Source: a virus
Direction: 5' to 3' (one strand)
DNA: 26,633 nucleotides
Virus record (IMG/VR): IMGVR_UViG_3300044825_003378
Location: 1 to 26,633 of that record
Shown here: positions 1 to 6,704 of the stretch, one piece after another
Numbering within the stretch: the stretch's first letter is position 1
Layout of the letters: each line of letters begins with the position of its first letter
Translations under genes and position numbers: made by a program
The notes under the pieces: model-generated
What the model saw: only the letters and a program-made list of their open reading frames with translations
What the model was told of the DNA's origin: nothing
Database searches by the model: none

Positions 1-1803
1 CGACGGCACGGTGCCCGCCACAGCGCCCGGCACGGAACCGATCACGCCCTCGACCACGTCGCAGTCGATCCAGCTGCCGGCGGCCGCGGTGGCGTGCTGC
101 AGCCCCACCACGCGCCAGAACGTGTCGATGCCTGGCGTCTGGTTCATGCCCACGAACCCGACGATGCTGCCGACGCGCACCAGGTGCTCGAACTGGATCA
201 GGCCGGTGGCCGGGTCGTTGGTGTTCGTGGCCCGCTGGATGCGCAGCTTGCCCGACACGATGCTGCAGGTGAGCTGGCCGCTGCCCGTCGTGGTCAGCTT
301 GGCGATGCCGGTCGCGTTGATCGCGGTGCCGACGCTGGCCGACACCAGCGATCGCGAGACGTAGGCGCTGGTCAGTCGCCCGCGCGGCCGACTGTAGGCG
401 ATGCCGTTGCTCGACAGGTTGTTCGCGCCCGGCTGGCTGTTGCCCGACGGGTAGAGGAACCCCTCGCCGGCGGTGTGGTGGTGCGGGTTGTTGCGCCAGT
501 GCGGCAGGTGCACGTGGAACGGCAGCGTGCCGGCACCCGGGCCAGCCGTCGGCGTCCACGACTCGACGGTCACCGTGGTCGTGGTGTTGCTCGCGACCTT
601 GCCCTTGGCGCCGCCGACGCGCACGAAGCCGCCGGCGAACAGCTTGTTCTGGATCGTCAGGCCGCCCTGCAGGGTGACGACGAGGCCCGAGACGGTGGCG
701 GTGCCCGCGGCGCCGTAGCCGTCGATGCCCTCGTTCCAGGCGAACGGCAGCACGACGGCGGCGTCGGCGTAGCTGGTGACGTCGGCCTGCAGCGTGAAGC
801 CGGGCACAACCGGCGTGCCGGCCGGGTAGTCGCCGGGCTCGATCGGCTGGTACGGCGTGACGACGTGGACGTTGTCGTAGCTGTTGAACCGGTCGTGCAG
901 GTGCACGTAGCCGGCGACGAACGCCATCGTGTCCGGCGTCGCGGTGGCAGCACCGCCGGCGCCGCTGAAGTTGATCGCGGCGCCGCCGAGCGTGGCCGAG
1001 ACGTTGTAGGCGTTCGTGGTCGGGTCGACGACGAAGTACTTCACGCCCGCCGTCAGCTCGGGCGGCACGTTCACGTCGAACGACACCGTCGAGCCCTCGG
1101 GCAGGTCGTGCGCGGTGTGGTTGACGACGCCGGGCGTGGCGATGCTGAAGGTGACGCCCGCGGTCGGCGCCTGGAACTCCGACTGCCACTCGACCAGCAG
1201 GAACGCCCGGCCGGTGATGGTGTGTGTGCCGCTGCCGCCGGCCAGCACGACCACGGAGCCGTAGGGCGAGGCCGCCAGCTTGAACGTGCTGTCGGTGACG
1301 TCGCGCACGTAGTAGACCGCGCCGGCGGTGAGGCCCGGCAGCGTGCCCGTCGTCGCGAACGTCACCTGCGCGCCGTTGCGGCGGCCGTGCGACGGCCAGA
1401 TGACGGTGTTGGTCGCCGTGTCGAAGATCAGCAGGCCACCGGTGGCGGCCGTGTTGATCGCCGCGTTGGCCAGCACCTTGGCGTGGCCGCGGCGCAGCGA
1501 GCTGGCGACGCTGTCCTGGAACTCGTGCTGCACCAGGCGCAGCTCGCCGTTCACCCAGTCGCTCGTCGTCAGGGCCTCCCCCACCGACACGACCGATTGC
1601 GTGCCGGCGGCGCCGTGCACGCCGCCCGTGGCCGACACGATCGCGGCAATGGTCAGGTCCATGCCGGGCGCGCGCAGCTTCAGGTGCGGCGCCTGGATGA
1701 AGCCCTCGGCATCGCGGTCGCCGTTCGGCAGGCGGTTCGACTGGCCAAACCCGACGAGTCCGATCTCGTCGTTGGCCGTGAGGTGATCGAGAACGGCTCG
1801 CAT
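1..1803 (-). CDS. Virion/tail protein with N-terminal GQSN esterase motif, C-terminus cut by window edge
   Basis: This frame is open without a stop from the ATG at 1803 to base 1 (601 codons), so the C-terminus is missing. Residues 14-23 read IGLVGFGQSN. GQSN is the block I serine motif of SGNH hydrolases of the sialate O-acetylesterase type, which remove acetyl groups from sugars. Two related beta-rich modules follow, at roughly residues 135-215 and 230-310. Both carry a G-L-T-A-G-x-x-Y-(Y/F)-V pattern like modules seen in phage adhesion proteins. The later part is rich in Thr, Gly and Val with histidine patches (HLPHWRNNPHHH near residue 440). The gene follows the capsid and cement genes, which fits a tail fibre, spike or head-fibre role. 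The remaining catalytic Asp and His would lie beyond the edge, so enzyme activity is inference. The next upstream stop (1834) leaves no other ATG or GTG as start. Confidence 0.75.
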   Translation of the reverse strand, partial: MRAVLDHLTANDEIGLVGFGQSNRLPNGDRDAEGFIQAPHLKLRAPGMDLTIAAIVSATGGVHGAAGTQSVVSVGEALTTSDWVNGELRLVQHEFQDSVASSLRRGHAKVLANAAINTAATGGLLIFDTATNTVIWPSHGRRNGAQVTFATTGTLPGLTAGAVYYVRDVTDSTFKLAASPYGSVVVLAGGSGTHTITGRAFLLVEWQSEFQAPTAGVTFSIATPGVVNHTAHDLPEGSTVSFDVNVPPELTAGVKYFVVDPTTNAYNVSATLGGAAINFSGAGGAATATPDTMAFVAGYVHLHDRFNSYDNVHVVTPYQPIEPGDYPAGTPVVPGFTLQADVTSYADAAVVLPFAWNEGIDGYGAAGTATVSGLVVTLQGGLTIQNKLFAGGFVRVGGAKGKVASNTTTTVTVESWTPTAGPGAGTLPFHVHLPHWRNNPHHHTAGEGFLYPSGNSQPGANNLSSNGIAYSRPRGRLTSAYVSRSLVSASVGTAINATGIAKLTTTGSGQLTCSIVSGKLRIQRATNTNDPATGLIQFEHLVRVGSIVGFVGMNQTPGIDTFWRVVGLQHATAAAGSWIDCDVVEGVIGSVPGAVAGTVPS

Positions 1804-1833
1804 CTGGTTGGTTGCGCCCCCTCGGCGCCAGGG

Positions 1834-2115
1834 TCAGGCGCCGGCAGCTGCGGGCTTCTGCTCGTCGGTCTTCTCGCCCTTCGCCGCGAACCAGCGCACT
1901 CCGCCCTTCGCCGGCGGCGTCACGACCTCCCACACGTCTCGGTTCACGACGAAGTCGTCGGGCACCTCGACGGTCTGGCCAGGCACCAGCACGGTGCCGT
2001 CGTCGCTGAGGGTCGGGCCGTTGACCAGCAGCACGCCGCCCCGGTGGTTGGGATCGTACGGCTGGCCGACCTGGGGCAGGTTGATCTGGGCAGTCTGCAG
2101 TGCGCGGATTTTCAT
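1834..2115 (-). CDS. Small hypothetical protein in the head region
   Basis: A 93-residue soluble protein starting MKIRALQTAQIN at the ATG at 2115. It contains GGVLLVNGPTLSDDGT and DDFVVNRDVWEVV and ends in a Lys/Ala tail. No signal peptide or membrane segment is visible. It lies between the second cement-like gene (31-base gap) and the GQSN virion protein (30-base gap), so a head-completion or minor virion role is plausible from position alone. A longer reading from 2169 adds a Pro-rich leader that overlaps the upstream gene; I prefer the internal ATG although its ribosome-binding site is weak. I do not recognise the family. Confidence 0.7.
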   Translation of the reverse strand: MKIRALQTAQINLPQVGQPYDPNHRGGVLLVNGPTLSDDGTVLVPGQTVEVPDDFVVNRDVWEVVTPPAKGGVRWFAAKGEKTDEQKPAAAGA

Positions 2116-2146
2116 GGTTGGACCTGAGGAGGGTCGTGGCGTTGGG

Positions 2147-2653
2147 TCACCAGCCGGCGGCGCCCGCATACGGACGGGTCGGCAGGGGCTTGTCGGACAG
2201 GAAGGCGTCGATGCCGCCCTGCGTGAAGTCGGCGGTCGGGATCAGCGCCACGACGCCGAGGGCCAGATACCGGCGGCCGTCACCGGCCAGCCTGGTCAGG
2301 TCCGACAGCGGCGGCATGACCACCTGGATGATCGTGCCGACGGTGTTCATGCCGGCGGCGTTCGTGTCGTGGCCCTGCGCCACGATGCACGTCGGGTTCG
2401 TCACCACCTCGACGAACGCCGTGTCGCTCGCGACGAAGATCGCGAAGCGCCACAGGTTGTCGGCCGAGGCGTTGAAGGCGCTGGCGACGCGGAAGTTCGC
2501 GTACACCGGACCCGACCGCGCCAGGTCGATGACCGCCTGCAGGTCGAGGTAGTTCGGCGAAGCGGCCAGCGGGAAGGTCGCGACCTGCCACGTCGGCAAC
2601 ACGAACAGCGTCGGGCGCTGGTTCTGGGCGAAGAAAAGCGTCGCGTCGAGCAT
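2147..2653 (-). CDS. Second Bbp16-like capsid cement/decoration protein (paralogue)
   Basis: A 168-residue beta-rich protein. It begins MLDATLFFAQNQ, has alternating hydrophobic strands (WRFAIFVASD, GTIIQVVMPPL, RYLALGVVALI) and ends RPYAGAAGW. That layout matches its upstream neighbour, which ends AKAYPAGF, and the Bbp16 capsid cement protein of phage BPP-1: a short leader, a central beta sandwich, and a C-terminus with Tyr-Pro/Ala-Gly-aromatic. A GAGGAGGA ribosome-binding site lies about eight bases before the ATG at 2653, and the gap to the upstream gene is 13 bases. Likely role: stabilises the capsid by decorating its surface. The paralogy is my inference from layout, not from an alignment. 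Confidence 0.65.
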   Translation of the reverse strand: MLDATLFFAQNQRPTLFVLPTWQVATFPLAASPNYLDLQAVIDLARSGPVYANFRVASAFNASADNLWRFAIFVASDTAFVEVVTNPTCIVAQGHDTNAAGMNTVGTIIQVVMPPLSDLTRLAGDGRRYLALGVVALIPTADFTQGGIDAFLSDKPLPTRPYAGAAGW

Positions 2654-2666
2654 GGCAGGGTCCTCC

Positions 2667-3107
2667 TCAGAAACCGGCCGGGTAGGCCTTGGCCGGGCGG
2701 GTGGAGGCGCCCGCGGGCACCAGGTGCGCGGTGCAAGCGCCCGCCGTGTTGTTGCCGCTGTTGAACACAGCGAACCGCAGGTGCGTCAGGGTCGACCCCG
2801 GCAACGCGGCCAGGTCCGACAGCTTGACGTGGTGGATCGACCCCACGGTGAGCGAGGCCACCGGGATCGTCACCGAGTTGGAGACGGCGAGGGCGCTGCC
2901 GCCCGAGCTGTCGACGGCCTGGATGACGAACACCGCGCCGGTGCCGCCGGTGAACGCCGTCGTCACCAGGACCTCGAGCTCCAGCGAGCTGCCGCCGCCG
3001 TTGTCCTGCGCCACCTTCATGTCGATCCAGTCGGTCGACTGAACCGTGGTGCCGTTGCCGAAGAGGTTCTGCGCCGAGCAGAACTGCAAGGTCATGTCCG
3101 CGCTCAT
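2667..3107 (-). CDS. Bbp16-like capsid cement protein
   Basis: A 146-residue protein starting MSADMTLQFCSAQNLF. It has a beta-sandwich pattern (SSLELEVLVTTAF, AVFVIQAVDS, SVTIPVASLTVG, LTHLRFAVFN, CTAHLV) and ends AKAYPAGF. The N-terminal statement of the interval, the strand order and the YPAGF end match the BPP-1 cement protein Bbp16, a jelly-roll protein that locks capsomers together on the outside of the shell. The gene sits directly downstream of the major capsid gene, as in BPP-1-like phages. An AGGA ribosome-binding site lies six bases before the ATG. About 95 bases separate it from the capsid stop and contain a hairpin. Confidence 0.75.
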   Translation of the reverse strand: MSADMTLQFCSAQNLFGNGTTVQSTDWIDMKVAQDNGGGSSLELEVLVTTAFTGGTGAVFVIQAVDSSGGSALAVSNSVTIPVASLTVGSIHHVKLSDLAALPGSTLTHLRFAVFNSGNNTAGACTAHLVPAGASTRPAKAYPAGF

Positions 3108-3184
3108 GTGTTCCTCGAGTCAGTGGGTTCGTTCGCTTCGCTCGGGGGCACCAGGTCAGGCGGCCCCCGCATCGCCTGTGTCGG

Positions 3185-3201
3185 CGGCGCCAGTGGCGCC
3201 G
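3185..3201 (-). other. Perfect stem-loop just after the major capsid gene
   Basis: Seven-base stem (CGGCGCC / GGCGCCG) with a three-base loop, ending one base after the capsid stop codon. No U-tract follows in the transcribed direction, so it is not a typical intrinsic terminator. It could protect the capsid mRNA 3' end or reduce read-through into the cement gene. A weaker stem (GGGGGC/GCCCCC) lies further downstream, near 3145-3175, in the same 95-base gap. Confidence 0.45.
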
Positions 3202-3202
3202 A

Positions 3203-4207
3203 TCAGACGACGGCCTCGGTCTCGAGGATCTGGTCGACCCGGCGGATCGGGATGTCGTACATCTGCAGCTGCTCGAAGCTGCCGAACTGCGTCGCGGCCT
3301 TGACGATCGAGAAGACGCCGCCGCTCATCGCCAGGCCCAGGCGCATGATCAGCGCGTAGACCGTGTCGCCGACGTAGAGCACCTTCTTGCCCGGCCGACG
3401 GATGCGCAGCCGCGCCAGGATGATCTGGTGCAGGATGTTGAGGGCCGAGCTCGCCGTCTGGTTGTTGCTCAGCGCCTTGGCGTGCGCCACGTCGATGTTG
3501 CAGATGCGCACGACGCTCGGCCACGCCTCGACGACGAGCCCGACGTTCCACTTGTGCTTGGTCTGCAGCACGACCTGCTGGTTGCCGTTGGCCAGCGTCT
3601 TGACCTGCTTGCCCAGGTCCTCCTTGACGTAGCCGGCGGTCGTGCCCTCCGGGAAGATCCCGTAGACGTCCGGGCCCCAGTTGACCAGGTAGGCCGAGGT
3701 CTGCGCGTTGGCGGTCGCGCCGCCGCAGCTGATGACGTTCTTCGCCTTGACGCCCGAGGTCGAGTTGAACAGCTGCTGGAAGCCGTAGACGTCGCGGACG
3801 TTCGTGCCGCGGTTGCCGTAGAACATCATCTGCGCCCAGGCCTGCTTGAGGGCCTCTGCGAAGTTGGCGTCTTCCATCGCGCGCAGCTGACCTTCAGCGC
3901 CGCCGATCTCGGCCTGGTCGGCGTCGACCGTCGAGAAGCCGGTCAGCATCGTCGCGGTCTCGCGGAGCTGCGCCTTCTGGCTCTTCGACTCCGGCGTGCC
4001 CTCGCCGTACATCGTCTTGGAGACGGTCGGCAACGCGGTCTGCACGCTGAAGATGTGGGTCGTGCCGTCGTTGCACTGGACCCACGGGATGTCCATGACG
4101 GCCTGGTTCTCCTGGGCCAGCATGGCGATTTCGGGGAGCACCTTGCCGCGGTGGAAGTGCTGGCTCCACTCGACCAGGTTCTTGCGCGTGCTGCTGATCG
4201 CTGCCAT
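3203..4207 (-). CDS. Major capsid protein (BPP-1/podovirus type)
   Basis: A 334-residue protein starting MAAISSTRKNLVEWSQHF. The N-terminal part has PWVQCNDGTTHIFSVQTALP and then a kinked region with GEGTPESKSQKAQLRETATMLTGFSTVD. This N-D-G-T-T-H ... A-L-P pattern is characteristic of major capsid proteins of BPP-1-like podoviruses. A mid-protein helix (EALKQAWAQMMFYGNRGTNV) is followed by GFQQLFNSTSG. The length fits the family, whose capsid protein has a rearranged HK97-type fold. It lies three bases after the scaffold stop and just before the cement genes. A GAGG ribosome-binding site precedes the ATG. No separate protease gene is seen between portal and capsid. Confidence 0.88.
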   Translation of the reverse strand: MAAISSTRKNLVEWSQHFHRGKVLPEIAMLAQENQAVMDIPWVQCNDGTTHIFSVQTALPTVSKTMYGEGTPESKSQKAQLRETATMLTGFSTVDADQAEIGGAEGQLRAMEDANFAEALKQAWAQMMFYGNRGTNVRDVYGFQQLFNSTSGVKAKNVISCGGATANAQTSAYLVNWGPDVYGIFPEGTTAGYVKEDLGKQVKTLANGNQQVVLQTKHKWNVGLVVEAWPSVVRICNIDVAHAKALSNNQTASSALNILHQIILARLRIRRPGKKVLYVGDTVYALIMRLGLAMSGGVFSIVKAATQFGSFEQLQMYDIPIRRVDQILETEAVV

Positions 4208-4210
4208 CGG

Positions 4211-5056
4211 TCATTGCCCTCGCTTCTTGGCGTTCGTCTCGTATTCCGCGGCGGCCGCCTCGATCGGGTCGAGCGACTGCTTCGGACTGGGCTCCGTCTT
4301 CCGCACGGAGCGATCGTTGCTGACCCGCTGCCCGAAGTAGGCGAGCAGGTCGATGAAGTCCGGGTGAGCGGCGAGGGCGCTGTTCCGGAGGAAGGTGGTG
4401 AGTTCGGGCGTGGCTCCCTTGAGCAGCGCCCGATTGGCCAGGCGCATCACGTCGCCCAGGCGGTCGCCGTGGCGCTCCTGCAGCTGCGTGCGCCACTCCG
4501 CGGCCTGCGTGTCGACCTGCTCCTTCCACTGGGCCTCGGTGTCGGCCTTCAGTGCGGGCAGCATCGCCTGCAGGATGTCGTTCGCGACCTCGGGGGCGAC
4601 GCGGTGCTTCTGCAGCACCTGCTTGAATGCGTCGGCAACAGGCTCCCGCAGGGTCGTGCCCTCGGGCGCCTCGAACTGGTAGTCGATCGGCTTGTCGGCG
4701 TCCTCGCCCTCCGCCGGATCCGCGTCCGCGTCGGCCGGCGCGTCGCCTTCGGCCGGGGCCGGCTCGGCGTCGCCCTCGGGCTCGGCGTCGCCGAGCTGGG
4801 GCACGGCCGTCTCGTCGGGCTCGGCGTCGCCGAGCTGCGGCACCGCCGGCGCATCGGCAGCCTTGGGCGCAGCTGGGGCCTTCGGGGCAGCCGGCGCGGC
4901 CGGAGCCGGGGCTGCGGCCTTCTTCGGCTCGGCAGGGGCGGGCGCGGGCGCCGCCGGCTTGACCGGGGCAGCAGGGGCCGGGGCTGCGGCGGCAGCCTTC
5001 GGAGCCGCGGCAGGGGCGGCGGGCTTCGGGGTCGCGGGAGGCGGAACGGCACTCAT
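4211..5056 (-). CDS. Capsid scaffolding protein
   Basis: A 281-residue protein. Residues 1-70 are almost entirely Ala, Pro and Lys. Residues 70-125 are acidic and contain the octapeptide PQLGDAEP twice (73-80 and 86-93). From about residue 125 a helical part begins with IDYQFEAPEGTTL and continues through VLQKHRVAPEVANDILQAML, a Trp-containing helix (QAAEWRTQLQERHGD) and ATPELTTFLRNSALAAHPDFIDLL. This order (flexible acidic N-terminus, YxFxxPEG, charged helices, H-P-x-F-x-x-L-L) is typical of phage scaffold proteins encoded just before the capsid gene. It starts by ATGA overlap with the upstream stop and ends three bases before the capsid start. It would act inside the procapsid and leave before DNA packaging. 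Confidence 0.82.
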   Translation of the reverse strand: MSAVPPPATPKPAAPAAAPKAAAAAPAPAAPVKPAAPAPAPAEPKKAAAPAPAAPAAPKAPAAPKAADAPAVPQLGDAEPDETAVPQLGDAEPEGDAEPAPAEGDAPADADADPAEGEDADKPIDYQFEAPEGTTLREPVADAFKQVLQKHRVAPEVANDILQAMLPALKADTEAQWKEQVDTQAAEWRTQLQERHGDRLGDVMRLANRALLKGATPELTTFLRNSALAAHPDFIDLLAYFGQRVSNDRSVRKTEPSPKQSLDPIEAAAAEYETNAKKRGQ

Positions 5057-5415
5057 CGGAACGGGTCCTCGGTCGGTGCGGGCGTTCCCTGCGCAGCCCG
5101 CTTGCGCTCCTCTTCCCTGGCTTCGTGCGCGACCTGGAGCGCCAGCTCCTGCACGTGCTCGGCTTCCATGGCGACCCATCCCTCGGGGGCGTGCTTGCGC
5201 AGCTGCGCGCGCAGCATGCCGCCCACCATGCGGCGGCCGGCGTCGAAGGCCATCCGTTCGATGCCCTCGGTCGCCCCGGTCTCCTCGATGCCGGCCCACC
5301 GCAGCACGGCGCGCAGCACGCGGCGTCCGCGCGCATCGCCGACGACCCAGTCCAGCGCATCGCGATCCTTCGCGTCGGCTTGCTCCGGGGTCAGCAGCGG
5401 GTTGTCGGCCTGCAC
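5053..5415 (-). CDS. Hypothetical helical protein preceding the scaffold
   Basis: A 120-residue protein if started at the GTG at 5415, reading QADNPLLTPEQADAKDRDAL after the initiator. It is helical and charged (RGRRVLRAVLRWAG, AFDAGRRMVGGMLRAQL, VAHEAREEERKRAAQG), with no membrane segment. It ends in ATGA overlap with the scaffold gene, which suggests co-production with head genes. The frame also stays open upstream to a TTG at 5451, but that would place the palindrome at 5417-5430 inside the gene. I therefore prefer GTG 5415, which sits one base past the palindrome and lacks a Shine-Dalgarno sequence. Function unknown; a head-assembly accessory is possible from position only. Confidence 0.65.
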   Translation of the reverse strand: MQADNPLLTPEQADAKDRDALDWVVGDARGRRVLRAVLRWAGIEETGATEGIERMAFDAGRRMVGGMLRAQLRKHAPEGWVAMEAEHVQELALQVAHEAREEERKRAAQGTPAPTEDPFR

Positions 5416-5416
5416 A

Positions 5417-5430
5417 TGCACTATAGTGCA
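5417..5430 (-). promoter_or_regulatory. Palindrome TGCACTATAGTGCA at the head of the scaffold-capsid unit
   Basis: A perfect 14-base palindrome. Fifteen bases (CTGCACTATAGTGCA, minus sense) are shared exactly with a second site at 10132-10149. It ends one base before the GTG start of the gene at 5053-5415 and lies at the end of one of the few real intergenic gaps in the late region. The centre contains TATAGT, one base off a -10 box. Spacing would make the mRNA nearly leaderless. It could be a repressor or activator operator, a promoter core, or both. Confidence 0.55.
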
Positions 5431-5494
5431 GTGCCTTCGGCTCCAGCGCAAGTGGATGCCTGCCAGCGTGGCCGATTCCTGCCGTTCCGCCGGC

Positions 5495-5557
5495 TCAGTC
5501 GTCCGGATCGGGCGTCCGGGCGACCGCCGCGGCGACCTCGGCCGCTCTCGTTTTCAT
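5495..5557 (-). CDS. Possible 20-residue micro-gene
   Basis: ATG at 5557 overlaps the stop of the upstream zinc-binding protein gene (ATGA), giving MKTRAAEVAAAVARTPDPDD and then TGA. The peptide has an Ala-rich amphipathic helix and an acidic tail. The only support is the overlap junction that real genes here use repeatedly. Without homologues it may be chance. The remaining 64 bases down to the palindrome hold no further reading frame that I can support. Confidence 0.3.
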   Translation of the reverse strand: MKTRAAEVAAAVARTPDPDD

Positions 5558-5772
5558 ATATGCCACGGTGTCGTGGCCGGCTTCGGGACTGCCTCGAAGT
5601 CAGGGCAGAACGAGTCCGGATCGACTTGCAGCGCCGGCCGCGAAACGTGGCAGAACGTGCCCGCGAAGTGCCGCACCTCGCTGCTGTGCTGGAACCCGTC
5701 CGACACCGCGATCGCGCGCTGGCGCGCCCACACGCACGCAGAGCAGCGGGCCTTCGCGTGGTCGAGCGTCAC
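5554..5772 (-). CDS. Small Cys/His-rich, probably zinc-binding protein
   Basis: A 72-residue protein with a GTG start at 5772. It contains CSAC at about residues 10-13, then HFAGTFCH and DPDSFCPDF. This spacing of CxxC followed by two single Cys, one next to His and one before Pro-Asp-Phe, resembles small phage proteins with a C-x2-C ... C ... (F/W)C-x-x-F metal site. Zinc binding is inferred from the residues; partner and substrate are unknown. It lies two bases downstream of the previous stop, in the small-gene group between tail-type and scaffold genes. Confidence 0.6.
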   Translation of the reverse strand: MTLDHAKARCSACVWARQRAIAVSDGFQHSSEVRHFAGTFCHVSRPALQVDPDSFCPDFEAVPKPATTPWHI

Positions 5773-5774
5773 GG

Positions 5775-6068
5775 CTAGCCGCCCGCCGCGGCGACCAGCA
5801 CGCCGCGCACCACGCCACCGGCAACCCCCGACACCCAGGTCATCAGCACGTCGGTGAGCACGCCGGTCTCGCTCGCCGTCAGCGACGATGCCTGCGACTT
5901 CAGGTGCGCCATCTCACGGCTGACGTCGACGTTGGCCAGCGCCAGCGTCTGCAGGTGCGCCAGCTCGACGCCGAGCTGCACCAGGATCTCCTGGCGTGCC
6001 GGGTCCTTGATCCTCGCGCGCAGGCCGTCGACGACGCCCTGGATCCGCGGCAGGTCGCGCGCGCTCAC
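5775..6068 (-). CDS. Small protein with hydrophobic C-terminus, possible holin or membrane-associated protein
   Basis: A 97-residue protein with a GTG start overlapping the lipoprotein stop (GTGA). The first about 70 residues are helical and heptad-like (RIQGVVDGLRARI, EILVQLGVELAHLQTLAL, SREMAHLKSQASSL). The last about 25 (VLMTWVSGVAGGVVRGVLVAAAGG) are Gly/Val/Ala-rich and could insert in a membrane. Its position next to a transmembrane coiled-coil protein and a lipoprotein suggests the lysis group, but one C-terminal segment is unusual for a holin. Function is not established. Confidence 0.6.
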   Translation of the reverse strand: MSARDLPRIQGVVDGLRARIKDPARQEILVQLGVELAHLQTLALANVDVSREMAHLKSQASSLTASETGVLTDVLMTWVSGVAGGVVRGVLVAAAGG

Positions 6069-6328
6069 CGCTGCACCGCCCGCGCTTCACGCACGACGAT
6101 CGCCTCTTCGAACCGCGCCACCGTCGCCTGCCGGCGCGCCTTCGCGGCCGCGTCCAGAGCCGGGTCGGCCTCGACGTAGCGCAGGTACTCCGGCGCCACG
6201 GCGCTCTGGTAGTCGCGCGCGGCCGCGGTGAACGTCGGGTCGGGGCCAGCGACGCACCCGACAAACAGAATGCACAGAATCATCAACACAATGCAAATTG
6301 GGTAGCTGTAGTGGTAGCGGCGGTTCAT
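6065..6328 (-). CDS. Small phage lipoprotein, candidate outer-membrane spanin subunit
   Basis: An 87-residue protein starting MNRRYHYSYPICIV. A basic N-terminus is followed by a hydrophobic core and the lipobox LFVGC with Cys25, which would be lipidated. The mature part contains DPTF, PEYLRYVEADPALDA and a charged helix. The ADPALDA stretch recurs in small phage lipoproteins encoded beside membrane proteins. The start overlaps the stop of an inner-membrane coiled-coil gene (ATGA). An o-spanin (Rz1-like) role is possible, although the protein is not proline-rich as classical Rz1 proteins are. Confidence 0.65.
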   Translation of the reverse strand: MNRRYHYSYPICIVLMILCILFVGCVAGPDPTFTAAARDYQSAVAPEYLRYVEADPALDAAAKARRQATVARFEEAIVVREARAVQR

Positions 6329-6696
6329 CCGGGTCTCCTTTGCGCGAGCAGCTGCTCGACGCGGTGTGGGATCTGTTCGATGGCGTGCGCGTGGTCGGTC
6401 GACAGGTCGCTCAGCCGCCGCAGCTCGAGCACGGCTTCCTGCAGGGCGCGCGTCTGCATCTCGTCGTGCGCGGCGCGCTTCTCCTCGCGCTCCTCGCGCT
6501 TGGCCTCGCGGTCGGCGATCACCTTCTCGCGCGCGTCCTGGCGATCGCGGTCGCTGCGCACCAGCCAGGCGATGAAGCCGGCCAGCGGCAGCACGATCGC
6601 CGCGATCCACCAGGGGCCTGCATCCGCCACTTCCGCGACAGCGGTGGCGACAGCGCCGGCGCTGAAGATTCCAGCCACGCTCGAGGTCGTCATCAT
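6325..6696 (-). CDS. Membrane protein with long coiled coil, candidate inner-membrane spanin or holin-type protein
   Basis: A 123-residue protein with tandem ATG codons at 6696 and 6693. A weakly hydrophobic Ala/Val leader is followed by a clear transmembrane segment at residues 28-47 (GPWWIAAIVLPLAGFIAWLV). A highly charged Arg/Glu helix of about 60 residues follows (REAKREEREEKRAAHDE) and the protein ends QLLAQRRPG. One N-terminal membrane span plus a long coiled coil is the plan of i-spanins, and a lipoprotein gene overlaps its 3' end. A holin or structural membrane protein is also possible. Confidence 0.65.
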   Translation of the reverse strand: MMTTSSVAGIFSAGAVATAVAEVADAGPWWIAAIVLPLAGFIAWLVRSDRDRQDAREKVIADREAKREEREEKRAAHDEMQTRALQEAVLELRRLSDLSTDHAHAIEQIPHRVEQLLAQRRPG

Positions 6697-6704
6697 GGGG
6701 TCGG

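Noticed and set aside
94-2127. Very long plus-strand open frame
   Set aside because: It is Arg/Val/His-rich, without recognisable domains, and lies antisense to the GQSN virion gene and its upstream neighbour. Such frames are expected opposite GC-rich genes.
3428-5857. 809-residue plus-strand open frame
   Set aside because: It runs antisense to the capsid and scaffold genes, which have clear family patterns, and is mostly Arg/Gly/Leu without domains.
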